DNA of 64,000 nt from NIOZ-UU13 sp035528395 (GCA_035528395.1 DATKYR010000190.1:28351-92350); one strand, 5' to 3'. Positions 25,405-34,885 are shown, counted from the first letter of the stretch. Translations and numbers: made by a program. Notes: a model not told the origin generated them from the letters alone.

Positions 25405-26991
25405 ATGAAACACTTCACAATCACTTTCAAACCCGACAATAAGCAAATCTCTATTCACGCAGGTGCCACACTTTTCGAGGCCGCGGGCCAGGCCGGCATA
25501 ATCCTGAACACCGTTTGCGGTGGTAAAGGTACCTGTAAAAAGTGTCTGGTAAACCTCGAACCGGACGGTCGAGAGGTCCTCGCCTGTCAACACAATATCC
25601 AAAGCGACCTTACGGTAACAATTCCCGCCGGTTCCAGATTCTTCGAGCAGAAAATCTTAGAACACGGCATAGATACACAAATCGACTTGGCTGCGACCGT
25701 ACATGAAAAATATCAGGAAAAAGCTGCCACAGGAAAGATATTCGGCATAGCCGTCGATATCGGGACAACGACCGTCGTCGCCAAGCTAATCAATATGGCT
25801 GACGGCGAATGTCACGCTACGGAAGCAACCATCAACCCGCAAAGCCGATATGGTGACGATGTTATCAGCAGGATTGCATACGCACAAGACGATGAAAAAT
25901 TAGCTGAACTGCACAAAGCCATAATAGACTGCGTAAATGGCCTGACAACAAAGCTCTGTAAAAAAACTTCCATCAATCCAAAGCACATATACGAAATGTG
26001 TGTCGTCGGCAATACGACTATGAACCACATCTTCCTTAAATTGCCAGTAACCCAGCTTGGCCAGGCACCGTATAAGGCATTTTCGCTCGATGCACACGAT
26101 ATACCTGCTGCGCAGCTTCATCTTGAAATGAACCCTGCCGGTAATATCCATACCGTTGAAAATATAGCGGGTTTCGTAGGCTCGGATACAATCGCTGTCG
26201 CGCTCGCGGTGGATATTGATTCAACCGAAGAAATGACACTGGTCGTTGACATCGGCACAAACGGCGAGCTTGTACTCGGTACTAAAGACAAACTCTATGC
26301 GGCCAGTTGTGCTGCAGGGCCGGCTCTGGAAGGGGCACGTATAACCTGCGGCAGCAGAGCGGCTGAAGGCGCAATAGAGGCTGTGGTTGTAAATGAAGAT
26401 GATATAGATTTGGACGTGATAGGAAATGCCTCACCCCGCTCGATATGCGGCAGCGGCCTGATTGATGCCGTGGCGGTAATGCTGGAACTCGGCATAATCG
26501 ACCATACAGGGCGATTCGTGGAAAAGGAAAAAATTGAAGGAAAGGTGTCACCCGCTATTTTCTCTCGCATACGTGAAGAACAGAGTCAGCCGGCCTTTCT
26601 CTTAGCGGAAAACGATGGCGCCGGTACGGTGTACCTGACGCAAAAAGATATTCGCCAGATGCAATTAGCAAAAGCAGCCATCCGGGCGGGCATCAGGCTT
26701 TTACAGAAGAGAATCGGCCTTGAAGATTGTGACATAGAACATATCCTCTTAGCCGGTGCATTCGGCAATTACATCCGAAAAGAAAGTGCTCTGCGAATAG
26801 GCTTGTTGCCCACAGTTCCTGTGGAAAAAATTCGTTTTGTCGGTAATGCGGCCGCTTCCGGCGCATGGATGGTACTTGTCAGTCGGCATTACCGGGAAAC
26901 TGCACGCGAATTAGCCGGCAAGATTAAATACATCGAAATCGCCCACGAGCCTGAGTTCCAGGATGTTTACGCGGATTCAATGCTGTTTTGA
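25405..26991 (+). CDS. Corrinoid-protein reactivating ATPase with 2Fe-2S domain (RACE/DUF4445 type)
   Basis: These proteins use ATP to reduce the inactive Co(II) state of corrinoid methyltransferase proteins. The N-terminal ferredoxin-like domain has the cysteines C-G-G-K-G-T-C-K-K-C plus C near residue 58. The ASKHA-type ATPase part begins FGIAVDIGTTTVVAKL, with LVVDIGTNGELVLG and LLAGAFGNYI in the later half. The 528-residue length fits. No corrinoid protein or methyltransferase gene is adjacent, so the partner is unknown. ATG 25405 is chosen over codons in the repeat upstream. Confidence 0.9.
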   Translation: MKHFTITFKPDNKQISIHAGATLFEAAGQAGIILNTVCGGKGTCKKCLVNLEPDGREVLACQHNIQSDLTVTIPAGSRFFEQKILEHGIDTQIDLAATVHEKYQEKAATGKIFGIAVDIGTTTVVAKLINMADGECHATEATINPQSRYGDDVISRIAYAQDDEKLAELHKAIIDCVNGLTTKLCKKTSINPKHIYEMCVVGNTTMNHIFLKLPVTQLGQAPYKAFSLDAHDIPAAQLHLEMNPAGNIHTVENIAGFVGSDTIAVALAVDIDSTEEMTLVVDIGTNGELVLGTKDKLYAASCAAGPALEGARITCGSRAAEGAIEAVVVNEDDIDLDVIGNASPRSICGSGLIDAVAVMLELGIIDHTGRFVEKEKIEGKVSPAIFSRIREEQSQPAFLLAENDGAGTVYLTQKDIRQMQLAKAAIRAGIRLLQKRIGLEDCDIEHILLAGAFGNYIRKESALRIGLLPTVPVEKIRFVGNAAASGAWMVLVSRHYRETARELAGKIKYIEIAHEPEFQDVYADSMLF

Positions 26992-27090
26992 GACACTGAC
27001 GGACACGGACTATTTAAGACGCTGACTGACACTGACTTCCTTCTTGACGCTGACTGACACGGACTTCTTAGACACTGAATGATAAGGACT
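26992..27090. repeat. GACACTGACTGACACGGAC-type degenerate repeat
   Basis: Several imperfect copies of a unit around CTGACTGACACTGAC or CTGACTGACACGGAC start at the stop codon of the ASKHA gene. The same unit occurs at 28251-28312 and at 61120-61170. Confidence 0.75.
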
Positions 27091-27137
27091 ATTTTGGACG
27101 AAATGGTATTCGGGGCATACCCTACATCGCTGGGAAC

Positions 27138-27365
27138 ATGCGAAGAGCTTTAAGAATAATCTTAGGCATAGTGTTGATTATCCTCGGTGTGTTGGCATTG
27201 GTGACACCACTTTCTCCGGGCTCCTGGCTGGCTCTTATCGGGTTGGAGATTCTGGGATTGAGGATACTGTTTCAGCGCAAGCTTCTGTCCTGGACTCCGA
27301 GGAAATACCGCGGCAGGCTGAGGATACTGTTCAGAAAAATGAAGAAAAAACCCAAAAAACCATAA
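27138..27365 (+). CDS. PGPGW-type small membrane protein
   Basis: A 75-residue protein with two hydrophobic segments (IILGIVLIILGVLALVTPL and WLALIGLEILGLRILF) separated by a PLSPGSW motif similar to the P-G-P-G-W core of the putative transmembrane family PF09656. A very basic tail ends in KKPKKP. Function unknown. ATG 27138. Confidence 0.75.
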   Translation: MRRALRIILGIVLIILGVLALVTPLSPGSWLALIGLEILGLRILFQRKLLSWTPRKYRGRLRILFRKMKKKPKKP

Positions 27366-27432
27366 GCTCGAATGGGGTATCATAACGACCTAAGTTCCGT
27401 CGCCCGTTACCGACAGATTACTACCTTTTTTA

Positions 27433-27460
27433 TTGACTTTGGGCTTGTAGATTGTATAAT
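27433..27460 (+). promoter_or_regulatory. Sigma70-like promoter before the pseudopilin gene
   Basis: TTGACT (27433-27438) and TATAAT (27455-27460) are separated by 16 bases, about 50 bases before the start codon at 27512. Confidence 0.55.
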
Positions 27461-27511
27461 TAATATGGGTGGATTTTGTTTTAGCAGTTTTAAGGAAAGG
27501 TGGTTATAGCC

Positions 27512-28258
27512 ATGCACAAACGAGAGGGGTTTACATTGATAGAACTGCTGGTGGTAATCGCTATTATTGCGCTTTTGATGGGGATATTGATGCCGGCCCT
27601 GCAGCGTGTTAAGAAGCAGGCCAGGACCGTCTATTGCCTGAGCGGCCTCAAACAAATTGGCATGGCCATGACCATGTACGCCGATGATAACGTGGGCTTT
27701 ATTCCCCGTGCATTAGACCATAAAGTGAAATGGATCCTGGTGTTCATTCCTTACTTAGGCCAGGAATATAGAGAAATCCAAGATTACAGGGAGGTTGACG
27801 TATATCAGTGCCCATCCTTTCCTCGTGCGGGAGTAGGTCAATACGGCCACAGGAACGCCGAGCAGACAGTGGATTATGTTGTGAACGCCTGGGATATGCA
27901 GGACCCGGGTCTAAGAGGCGGCGAGCAGGGGAACCAAAAGGATGAGCCGACCAAGCTCAGTAGTGTCAAGTCTCCCGCCCAGCGGATTTATATGGCTGAT
28001 AACGAGGCAGGAGATTGGCGACCTGTCGTCCGGGACGAATATGAGCTGGATATCTTGTCCAGGATGAACTATCTGGACGTTTGGTCGAGGACGCATTTGC
28101 CCGCTTCGGAAGAAACAACTAAGGGCAGTAACCTGACCCGACGGATCTCCCGTGATCGACATCGCGGCAATGGGTGTAACAATCTTTTCTTCGATGGTCG
28201 GGCTGATTGGTTGCATAAGGACGAAAATACTTCTCGATTTTGGTGCGGCGCAGAGTAA
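27512..28258 (+). CDS. Type II secretion/type IV pilus-like pseudopilin
   Basis: A prepilin-type N-terminus with cleavage after G in KREGFTLIELLVVIAIIALL (F-T-L-I-E with the Glu5) followed by a hydrophobic helix. The 248-residue protein ends with the planctomycete-type tail motif H-x9-DG (RHRGNGCNNLFFDGRADWL). Planctomycete genomes carry many such genes, most with unclear function. AAGGAAAGGTGG lies upstream. The stop TAA is inside a repeated GAGTAACACTGACTGACAC unit. Confidence 0.88.
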   Translation: MHKREGFTLIELLVVIAIIALLMGILMPALQRVKKQARTVYCLSGLKQIGMAMTMYADDNVGFIPRALDHKVKWILVFIPYLGQEYREIQDYREVDVYQCPSFPRAGVGQYGHRNAEQTVDYVVNAWDMQDPGLRGGEQGNQKDEPTKLSSVKSPAQRIYMADNEAGDWRPVVRDEYELDILSRMNYLDVWSRTHLPASEETTKGSNLTRRISRDRHRGNGCNNLFFDGRADWLHKDENTSRFWCGAE

Positions 28259-28337
28259 CACTGACTGACACGGACGCTTTAGACACGGAGTAACACTGAC
28301 TGACACATGAGAAGTGGTGAGTGGTGAGTAGTGAGTG
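28251..28337. repeat. GAGTAACACTGACTGACAC units and GTGAGTG heptamers
   Basis: GAGTAACACTGACTGACAC occurs at 28253-28271 and again at 28288-28306. Three heptamers GTGAGTG/GTGAGTA/GTGAGTG follow at 28317-28337. The first unit includes the stop codon of the pseudopilin gene. Confidence 0.8.
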
Positions 28338-28495
28338 CTTAAATGGGGGGGAGGAAATCTCTTTAATAACTGTCCTGAATTTTCATAAACTTTTCAATCT
28401 CGTTGTAGATTCCATATTTTTCGCACCCTAAATACAGGGATTCCCCGATGGACTTATGCCTTCTGAACCCCGATAATTAAGTATCAGGGCAAAAA

Positions 28496-28774
28496 ATGAA
28501 ATATTGTGTGCAAGGCCTTTACAGAAAAGGGGGGATGGGAAAAATAACAATGGCATTCCTTACTGTTTTCAGAACGACTAAACTGGAGGGTGACCTCGGC
28601 TACGGCGTCATTGAGGTAAGCGGGAAAAAGTGTCCAGTATATAGAGCGAGTCCGATATACGGTGATATGGGCCATGGTCTTGTTAATGTACACGGGAAAA
28701 AGTATCCAGTACAAAAAATGAATAAACAGGATGGTGATATCGGTTACGGCGTCGTTGATATTCAATACAAATGA
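28496..28774 (+). CDS. Small protein with a 24-residue tandem repeat
   Basis: I do not recognise it. After a short non-repetitive N-terminus, the frame holds three copies with an exact 72-bp period starting at 28589, 28661 and 28733. They encode GDLGYGVIEVSGKKCPVY, GDMGHGLVNVHGKKYPVQ and GDIGYGVVDIQYK. Changes between copies often fall in third codon positions (GAC/GAT, GGC/GGT), which favours this frame over the open frame on the other strand. The start could be 28496, 28535 or 28550, with a GGGGGG stretch before the later ones. The pattern suggests a beta-rich solenoid. Confidence 0.5.
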   Translation: MKYCVQGLYRKGGMGKITMAFLTVFRTTKLEGDLGYGVIEVSGKKCPVYRASPIYGDMGHGLVNVHGKKYPVQKMNKQDGDIGYGVVDIQYK

Positions 28775-29026
28775 AACCTGAGTAAACGATAATCCGTGCC
28801 GTTCACTCTCTGTGGTGATTGATGAGTGGTTAAATGGAGGGCGAGGAACTCACTTCACTATTCGACATTCCTTGCATTATTGTTTGATTTATACAGCTCG
28901 CCCTGGATTCCTGCCTTCGCAGGAATGACAAACTCAGGCAATTGTCAAACATTAACTAAATTTGGTATAACCGGATAGCGATTCATAACAATCTCCTTCA
29001 AAGGACAGCATAGGCTGAAGTGCATC

Positions 29027-29713
29027 TTAGCGAATTTTAAGGCCTTTATTGAGATATGCTTCAAGGGGAGGGTCCGGGGTTTCAAAATCGGATGATATAA
29101 GAATTTTTGATTCAAAGGGCTGTAAACTAACGCTCCCATATATTTTGTTATCGTGCACATCGCAATATTTATCTGATTCCAGATCAATGCTAATTACATC
29201 AAGCGACGGATTATAAATAATCCGGGACTTTTTTGGGCTGTCTATCGTAATATCATCGAATCGATCCAAATATGAAAATTCCCTGGAGTCTTCGTCATAT
29301 CCTGATAACCTACGCCATTGGTCAAGTGTCAACTCGTCACGCGTCCATCTGTCTTCGTAAGCTTTATAACAACTGACAAGAACATGCCTGTAATTAAAGG
29401 GATTATAAAAATAGTTGTCATCCGACCGGCCAAAATGAACATCATCATAATTTATCGCCAAGAAAAATGTTTGCTGTTGTGCGTCGGTGGCGAACATGAT
29501 ATTGTCCAGCACGACATCATCGACTAGCCTCATTCGTTCTCGCGTCCTGCCGCCGAAACTCGTCCTGCCGACGAGAATCACCTGCATCTCTCTGTTGCCG
29601 TATAGCGTGTTGTTCTGCACGACGTTGCCGGGCGCCCAGTGAAAGAAGATGCCCGCCATGTGAGAGTTGATGACTGTATTGTGCTCGATGATTCGATTGT
29701 TGCGCCGCGCAAA
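29027..29713 (-). pseudogene. 5'-truncated parallel beta-helix protein gene
   Basis: The frame reads on from about 29713 through RRNNRIIEHNTVINS before the only ATG (29659), and continues MAGIFFHWAPGNVVQNNTLYGN, clear beta-helix rungs. A beta-sandwich C-terminus (RIIYNPSLDVISIDLES, FESKILISS) follows. There is no signal peptide, no start codon and no upstream helix; the frame is closed by TAA at 29759-29761. It is the last third of a secreted right-handed beta-helix enzyme whose front has been lost. It lies directly downstream of a complete beta-helix gene, but is not a simple copy of that gene's end. Confidence 0.7.
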
Positions 29714-29796
29714 TCCAATAAAAAGTTTAGCATTTCTTTTACAATCCTGACATTTCTCTTACAATTCGCTTTTTGTCCGTGTTTTATGTATATTTT

Positions 29797-32340
29797 TTAT
29801 TGGTATGCGTTGACGCCGAACTCCATCGGCGGGCTGCCGGCTTCATGCGCGCCTATATCCGGCGCGGCGCCGTTGTAATTGTCATTGAAATTCGGAATTA
29901 CCACGCCCGCGTCAAACCCCGGACTGGATGAATCAAGCGCGAATTCCCCAACACCATTATGTCGATCATATATTGGAACACCTTTGATTCCGTTTCGCTC
30001 CGAGCCGGGTCTGGCATTAATGTTGCCGTTGTATAAATCATAGTCAAAATCATTGGTTAAGTTTTGATATGGATCAGAGATACTCATGTAGCTGTCATTG
30101 GAGATATGGAGAATATTATTTCTGGTACAGGTATTGGTAAGTGTAGCGTCGTCAGCATTTACTCCACCAGAAGATCCATGATCCGGAAGTGGAGGCTGTA
30201 AGATAGTATTATGGAATATGTAAGTTTTGCCACCACCCCAGCCTTCCACGTCACCTGACTTGAAGGCCCGCCATCCATAGTTGTGATTTGGACCTGCCCG
30301 GCTAATGCCAAACACATTCCGCCATATATATAAAGGACCAACAGAAACAGATTGGGTTGCAATCTTAATCGGAGTTCGGGTTATATAATTACCCCATATC
30401 CTTACGTTACAGTTTGCTCCTTCGGCTTCTATACCGTCGTCCCAGCAGTTCGCAATATAATTACCATATATGTCTGTATCGCGAATTGGAAAACCATGGT
30501 AACTAAAGTTATGCCAGGTCCCCATGCTATCATTGAAATAGTGATCCTCATCAGAATAGATTTCATTGTAGCGTATGACAAAGTGGCCCGCTCTTTCGTT
30601 TCTGGGCATGAACACAATGGCTTGAGGCCCCATGGGATGATGCGTGTTTATTGGTATAGTCCTGGCTGGTTCCTTCCAGCTATTAGTATCTGGCCTGGGG
30701 TGATGAAGTTTATTCCTCTGGACGATAATCCTTTCTATGTTTGGTGAATCAGAATAAACGGCGGCATCATTATTGTAACCCCACTCACCTTCCTGTAGAC
30801 GGCCCCATCCACTGATATCACACCCTTCTATAATAACATCATGCACATTATTTAGTATGCGGATACCGTGTACACTTGCTTCTCTCAGAGTTAAGCCACG
30901 TATAATAATATAGGAAGCGCTAACATATATACAGGAGTCTTCCTGATTATTTACATTAATAGTTGAGCTTTCCCCTTCGGGATGAGTATAAAGAATATAG
31001 CCGTCAGGTGAGCCGGATTCGGTTATCTCAAGAGCCTGATTAGTCGTCCCGGCAGGAAGATATACAGTTTTAGCTATCGGAAAATCTTCACTCCATGTTT
31101 CAGCTATGAGTTCTTCCTTAGTACCGGTATTTAATAATTCCAATTTGATCTCGTATACCGTCCCAGGATCTAAATTAACGATACTACCGCGATATCCTTC
31201 GGGATATCCGCCGACTCCTCTGTCATCATACCATAGTGGCAGGGCCTCTTTCCAACCAGTTGAACCATGAGAACGATAGTGCACCTGACAGACATTATCA
31301 CTACTGCCATCTTGAGGGCTCCAGTAAACTCCTATACAGTGAAATGTCGATACAGCTGAAGGATCGGGCTTAGCGGAGGGAACGAAGAAGCTCCAGACCC
31401 TGCCTTTATGTTTGGTCACACCGTCGGTTTCCACTTCATCCATGCGCCAGTAATAAGTCGTGTCGGGAACGAGACCGTCCGGATAGGGATATCCGGGCAG
31501 GCCGACAAGAAAATGATTTGAGGTTTGGTTGCCCAGGAAGGTGTCGCCGGTGCCGGCATTCACATCGTCAAAATTCTCGCCGAAGTACACATCGTGCGAG
31601 GCCGCAAAACCTCCCGGCGACCAGTTCAAACTTACCCACGTATCCCGAATTATAGCACCATTAGCTGGACTTGGATTAGAGGCTATGCTAGGAACAAATA
31701 TCTTGGCATTTCGATAATCCTCATCGGTGGGCACGTAGTTACTACGATCTGCCCACATGAAGACATCCCAGAACACGGTATTATTGCCTTGCCTGTGAAA
31801 GATGTACATCGTGTTCTCGCCATCTTGAAGTTCTTTGGTATGACCCTCCTCGTGACCAGCCCTGGCCCATCCCCAGGGAGGTCCGACATTTTCTTCAAAG
31901 ATTCTGTCATCATCATTAACGAATGGCGCTTCCCCGCTATCTCCTGGGAAGGGGGGGCCAGTGGGAATCTCTGCGTCATCTGGGTCTCCCTCCACGAGCA
32001 TATAATCCGACTGATTGTCCGGATTCAAAATACGCGCCCAGAAATACCACGTACCTCCCCTGCCATCGGCTGCACTGATATCGAATGTCCAGCGAATCAT
32101 GCCACCGGCGTCACCCGCCCGGGTAATTGCTTGACCGAACGCGCCATCCGCGTAAACAACCGGGTAAAACTGGTCAGTGTCGGGATTGCGTTCATCGTAA
32201 TCCTCGGCTTCAAACCAGATCTGGTGCCCACCTCTGTATTTGGAGATTTTGAAGTTTTTTACAGCATAGACCGGCATTGTTAGTAACAACAGTGTGACGA
32301 AAATACCGAGAAAAATTTGTTTAGATGATTTGTGAAACAT
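29797..32340 (-). CDS. Large secreted CBM/FN3/beta-helix protein
   Basis: An 847-residue protein with signal peptide (IFLGIFVTLLLLTMPVYA). A CBM6/35-like domain (IWFEAEDYDERNPDTDQFY, about residues 40-200) comes first. Two fibronectin III-like domains follow: about 215-330 (SPANGAIIRDTWVSLNW, TTYYWRMDEV) and 335-430 (VHYRSHGSTGWKEA, LDPGTVYEIKLEL). A right-handed parallel beta-helix makes up about 450-800 (IIIRGLTLREASVHGIRI, IEGCDISGWG, NEIYSDEDHYFND). It ends PDIGAHEAG, common in such planctomycete proteins. It is probably an extracellular polysaccharide lyase or glycosidase, with the catalytic site not identified. A group II intron lies in its upstream region. Confidence 0.85.
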   Translation of the reverse strand: MFHKSSKQIFLGIFVTLLLLTMPVYAVKNFKISKYRGGHQIWFEAEDYDERNPDTDQFYPVVYADGAFGQAITRAGDAGGMIRWTFDISAADGRGGTWYFWARILNPDNQSDYMLVEGDPDDAEIPTGPPFPGDSGEAPFVNDDDRIFEENVGPPWGWARAGHEEGHTKELQDGENTMYIFHRQGNNTVFWDVFMWADRSNYVPTDEDYRNAKIFVPSIASNPSPANGAIIRDTWVSLNWSPGGFAASHDVYFGENFDDVNAGTGDTFLGNQTSNHFLVGLPGYPYPDGLVPDTTYYWRMDEVETDGVTKHKGRVWSFFVPSAKPDPSAVSTFHCIGVYWSPQDGSSDNVCQVHYRSHGSTGWKEALPLWYDDRGVGGYPEGYRGSIVNLDPGTVYEIKLELLNTGTKEELIAETWSEDFPIAKTVYLPAGTTNQALEITESGSPDGYILYTHPEGESSTINVNNQEDSCIYVSASYIIIRGLTLREASVHGIRILNNVHDVIIEGCDISGWGRLQEGEWGYNNDAAVYSDSPNIERIIVQRNKLHHPRPDTNSWKEPARTIPINTHHPMGPQAIVFMPRNERAGHFVIRYNEIYSDEDHYFNDSMGTWHNFSYHGFPIRDTDIYGNYIANCWDDGIEAEGANCNVRIWGNYITRTPIKIATQSVSVGPLYIWRNVFGISRAGPNHNYGWRAFKSGDVEGWGGGKTYIFHNTILQPPLPDHGSSGGVNADDATLTNTCTRNNILHISNDSYMSISDPYQNLTNDFDYDLYNGNINARPGSERNGIKGVPIYDRHNGVGEFALDSSSPGFDAGVVIPNFNDNYNGAAPDIGAHEAGSPPMEFGVNAYQ

Positions 32341-32501
32341 TTTGTTTTCTCCCTTTATTTGCTAATATTTGTAATCTGTGTCGAGTAGACATAATATGGT
32401 TCCCTCATTTAGGTTTAATTTGTTTTCTCTGTTTCTCTTCCCTTTCGGTTCGAAGAGTGCCACAATATTTAACCTTGTGAGGAACTTCAATGCCCCTCAC
32501 A

Positions 32502-32534
32502 GAACCGGACTTGTAGATTTCCCACATCCGGCTC
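32502..32534 (-). ncRNA. Group II intron domain V
   Basis: The 33-nt hairpin starts GAGCCGGATGTGGGAAATC and ends AAGTCCGGTTC. The AGC catalytic triad, the two-base bulge position and a GAAA-containing apical loop are as expected. It lies 12 bp after the maturase stop codon. Confidence 0.85.
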
Positions 32535-32545
32535 TTCAGTAAAAC

Positions 32546-33898
32546 TCACACAACCGGCGACAGCGTATATAAGTTGTACAATATCCTCGGTTGCGGCAGA
32601 GGGTAGTGTTTCAAATACTTACGGAAACTTTCCCGATTGAACGACTTACGCTGGCTGCGTCTATTAAGCCACTTCAGTGTCATACGCTCTGTCAGCAAGT
32701 AAAAGCGTTGTATCGACCGCATATTGCCGCTGACGCCGTAATACTGATAATGGCCTCGAAGCTTAGCCTGCAAAACCAGCCACCATTCTTTAGCCTTCTT
32801 GAAATTGCGTATCTTTCTAAGCCAGTTGTTCATATCTTTGCATTTCATACGGAATTTCTTACGGCTGGTCTTACGACCAACTATGAACCTTCCCTTGCGG
32901 CTTATGTCGCAATAGTGGGTAAAGCCAAGAAAGTCAAAGGTGTTGGTTCTGCGATTCTGACGTTTTGCGTTCGCTCGTTCATATCTGCCAAAACTGATTA
33001 CGCGGGTCTTCTCAGAATGCAACTCAAGGTTAAACTTCGCAAATCTTTCCCGCAGCGCTTGTTCTATGTGCCGAGCATCGTCAAAGTATTGCACCATACA
33101 GATGAAATCATCTGCATATCGAACCAGATAGGCTGCTCCATTGACCTGCGGTCTTACCTTCTTTTCAAACCACAGGTCGAGCACATAGTGCAGGAATATA
33201 TTGGAAAGCATCGGACTGAGATTGCCACCCTGCGGCGTACCTTGCTCAGTCTCAACGATTTTGCCTGCCTCAAAGTATCCTGCCTTCAAAAATCTGCGTA
33301 TCAGCAGCAGAAAGCTTGGGTCTTTGATGCGAACTTTCAAAAACTCCATCATCCATTCGTGCGAAACATTGTCAAAGTAACCTTTGATGTCTGCTTCAAT
33401 CACATAGTTGATGGGTTTGGTCATAATCGTCTTGTCCACAGCATTGATTGCCTGATGGCAATTCCTGTTTGGACGAAAACCATATGAACAATCTGAGAAA
33501 TCCGCCTCGTAGATTGCCTCTAATATATGGCTAATCCCCTTCTGCACTATCTTATCCTCAAGTGCAGGCAGACCGAGCGGACGCTTCTCGTGCTCATTCT
33601 TCGGTATATACACACGTTTGGCTGGCTGCGGCTTATACCGCTTGGCCTTCATCCGTGTCAGAAGATTATTAAGGTTCTCGTCCAACTGCTCTCCATATTC
33701 CTTCCAACTTACTCCATCTATGCCACTCGCTCGGTCCCTGCCAAGACTGTAGTAGCATTCCTTCAGGAACCTTTCGTTCAGTAAATGAGCCAAGCTCGTA
33801 AACTGATACTTAGGTTCCTTCCGTGCCCGTTCTGATATGAGGGCTAATTTTGTCGGCGTTATGTTTTCCACCTCAATGTATGGCATACGCTTCCTCAT
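32546..33898 (-). CDS. ltrA: Group II intron reverse transcriptase/maturase
   Basis: Splices and mobilises its intron. RT motifs are complete: KRPLGLPALEDKIVQ, FSDCSYGFRPNRNCHQA, VIEADIKGYFDNVSHEWM, GTPQGGNLSPMLSNIFLH, and the active site YADD in LVRYADDFICM. A maturase X domain follows (WLVLQAKLRGHYQYYGV, LKWLNRRSQRKSF). It ends LPQPRIL without an HNH endonuclease domain, so target-primed integration would rely on nascent DNA or another nick. The frame is intact. It is open to 33952; ATG 33898 or 33886 are likelier starts than the upstream one, which lies in the ribozyme. Confidence 0.93.
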   Translation of the reverse strand: MRKRMPYIEVENITPTKLALISERARKEPKYQFTSLAHLLNERFLKECYYSLGRDRASGIDGVSWKEYGEQLDENLNNLLTRMKAKRYKPQPAKRVYIPKNEHEKRPLGLPALEDKIVQKGISHILEAIYEADFSDCSYGFRPNRNCHQAINAVDKTIMTKPINYVIEADIKGYFDNVSHEWMMEFLKVRIKDPSFLLLIRRFLKAGYFEAGKIVETEQGTPQGGNLSPMLSNIFLHYVLDLWFEKKVRPQVNGAAYLVRYADDFICMVQYFDDARHIEQALRERFAKFNLELHSEKTRVISFGRYERANAKRQNRRTNTFDFLGFTHYCDISRKGRFIVGRKTSRKKFRMKCKDMNNWLRKIRNFKKAKEWWLVLQAKLRGHYQYYGVSGNMRSIQRFYLLTERMTLKWLNRRSQRKSFNRESFRKYLKHYPLPQPRILYNLYTLSPVV

Positions 33899-34429
33899 CC
33901 CTCTGCGTCTTACTGCTAATCCCTTCGAGTGCCCCGAACTTCCGTGGCTCACCGGGCATTACCCCGACTACACCTCTAATATGAGTTAGTCCGACTACCA
34001 TATCGCCATACTTCCGCCTTGCCTCTTCAGCTTGTTGGAAGCTTTCATCGGGAACGATATGGTTCTCCCAAGTTCCGATGCGAACAGTTGGGTTACCTGC
34101 CATGGACTTAGACCCCGGCACGCCGCTGCCACACTCACCTATAACGCATGCAGCGGTTCTGGCTTCCAGGCCATGAAACCCTTGGCCCTGTGCAATGTTG
34201 ATAATTTCGGGGCTGAATACCTTCACTTGCGTTATGGCCGATACTCCGCCTTCCCTTTGGCTTCGCATAATTCGTTACCTCCTTATACGCAAAGTTCCGT
34301 TCTGGCCTGGTGGTTAGCCTTTGGCCAGGCTGGATTGTCCAGCTTGCTCACATCAGCTTCGCTTGGCGCTGCTCATGGTGAAAAACTCCAGGTTAAAACA
34401 CTTTATAGAAAGGAATTAGTTTTTTACAC

Positions 34430-34885
34430 ATGGCTATCCTCCTACAAAAAATAGAAATACAAAACGACCGATAACAACTTTTCCTCTCACTACATTTCTA
34501 TTCTAAGGTTAATTCAGGACAGCCACCGTCTTCCACCTCGTTTTCTGTACACTGTGCGCAAGCCATTTCTGAGCAGCACAAATCTAAGATGTCTCGCATC
34601 GCCGCTCGCTAACAACAACTCTACACGATTGAAGTGGGATTTTCAAGAAAAAAGTTTACCCCGTGAGAAACGTGCCTTCCGTTTTCTAATGGGGTCTTGT
34701 GTCTTTGGTCTTGAGTCTTGTGTCTTAGTAGCTGTTAAAATAGGTAAAATATTAGCGAAAAATCAATCAAAAACGCTGATACCCTCGAGCAAAAATATAA
34801 ATTTTCGAATTTTTTTTTAATCATTTCTTTATAAGCACTTAGACCATTTTCCATTCCAAAAAATTAGCCGGATTTCGAATCATTT
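34430..34885. other. Intergenic region with repeat fragments upstream of the intron
   Basis: No gene seen. It holds the 5' exon side of the intron site (GGAGGATAGCCAT on the minus strand), a decayed CCCCGTGAGAAA...TTTTCTAATGGGG inverted repeat at 34659-34693, and a heptamer array at 34694-34728. An A/T-rich stretch covers 34735-34870. Confidence 0.6.
34694..34728. repeat. GTCTTGN heptamer array (reverse complement of the 36.6-kb array)
   Basis: Five units GTCTTGT, GTCTTTG, GTCTTGA, GTCTTGT, GTCTTAG in an exact 7-bp period. The complement, AAGACNN, forms the larger array at 36562-36663, 1.9 kb away in opposite orientation. Confidence 0.85.

Larger units (their letters stand above)
32466..34429 (-). 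mobile_element. Group II intron with maturase gene
   Basis: On the minus strand the element begins near 34429 with GTGTAAAAAAC (consensus GUGYG, fifth base differing). The ribozyme domain I-IV region follows, with AGCGAAGCTGA and GGTAACGAA stretches typical of such introns. Then come the maturase gene, domain V (32502-32534) and a domain VI-like stem TGTGAGG...CCTCACA. The 3' end is set near 32466 (GTTAAAT|ATTG) but is uncertain by about 10 bases. Insertion point: the leader of the beta-helix gene, about 125 bp before its ATG, same strand. Confidence 0.8.

Noticed and set aside
31525..32283. 252-residue plus-strand ORF
   Set aside because: It is antisense to the CBM/FN3 part of the beta-helix gene, which has clear domains.
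33873..34268. 131-residue minus-strand ORF upstream of the maturase
   Set aside because: It lies in the ribozyme part of the group II intron, and its sequence has no protein-family character.
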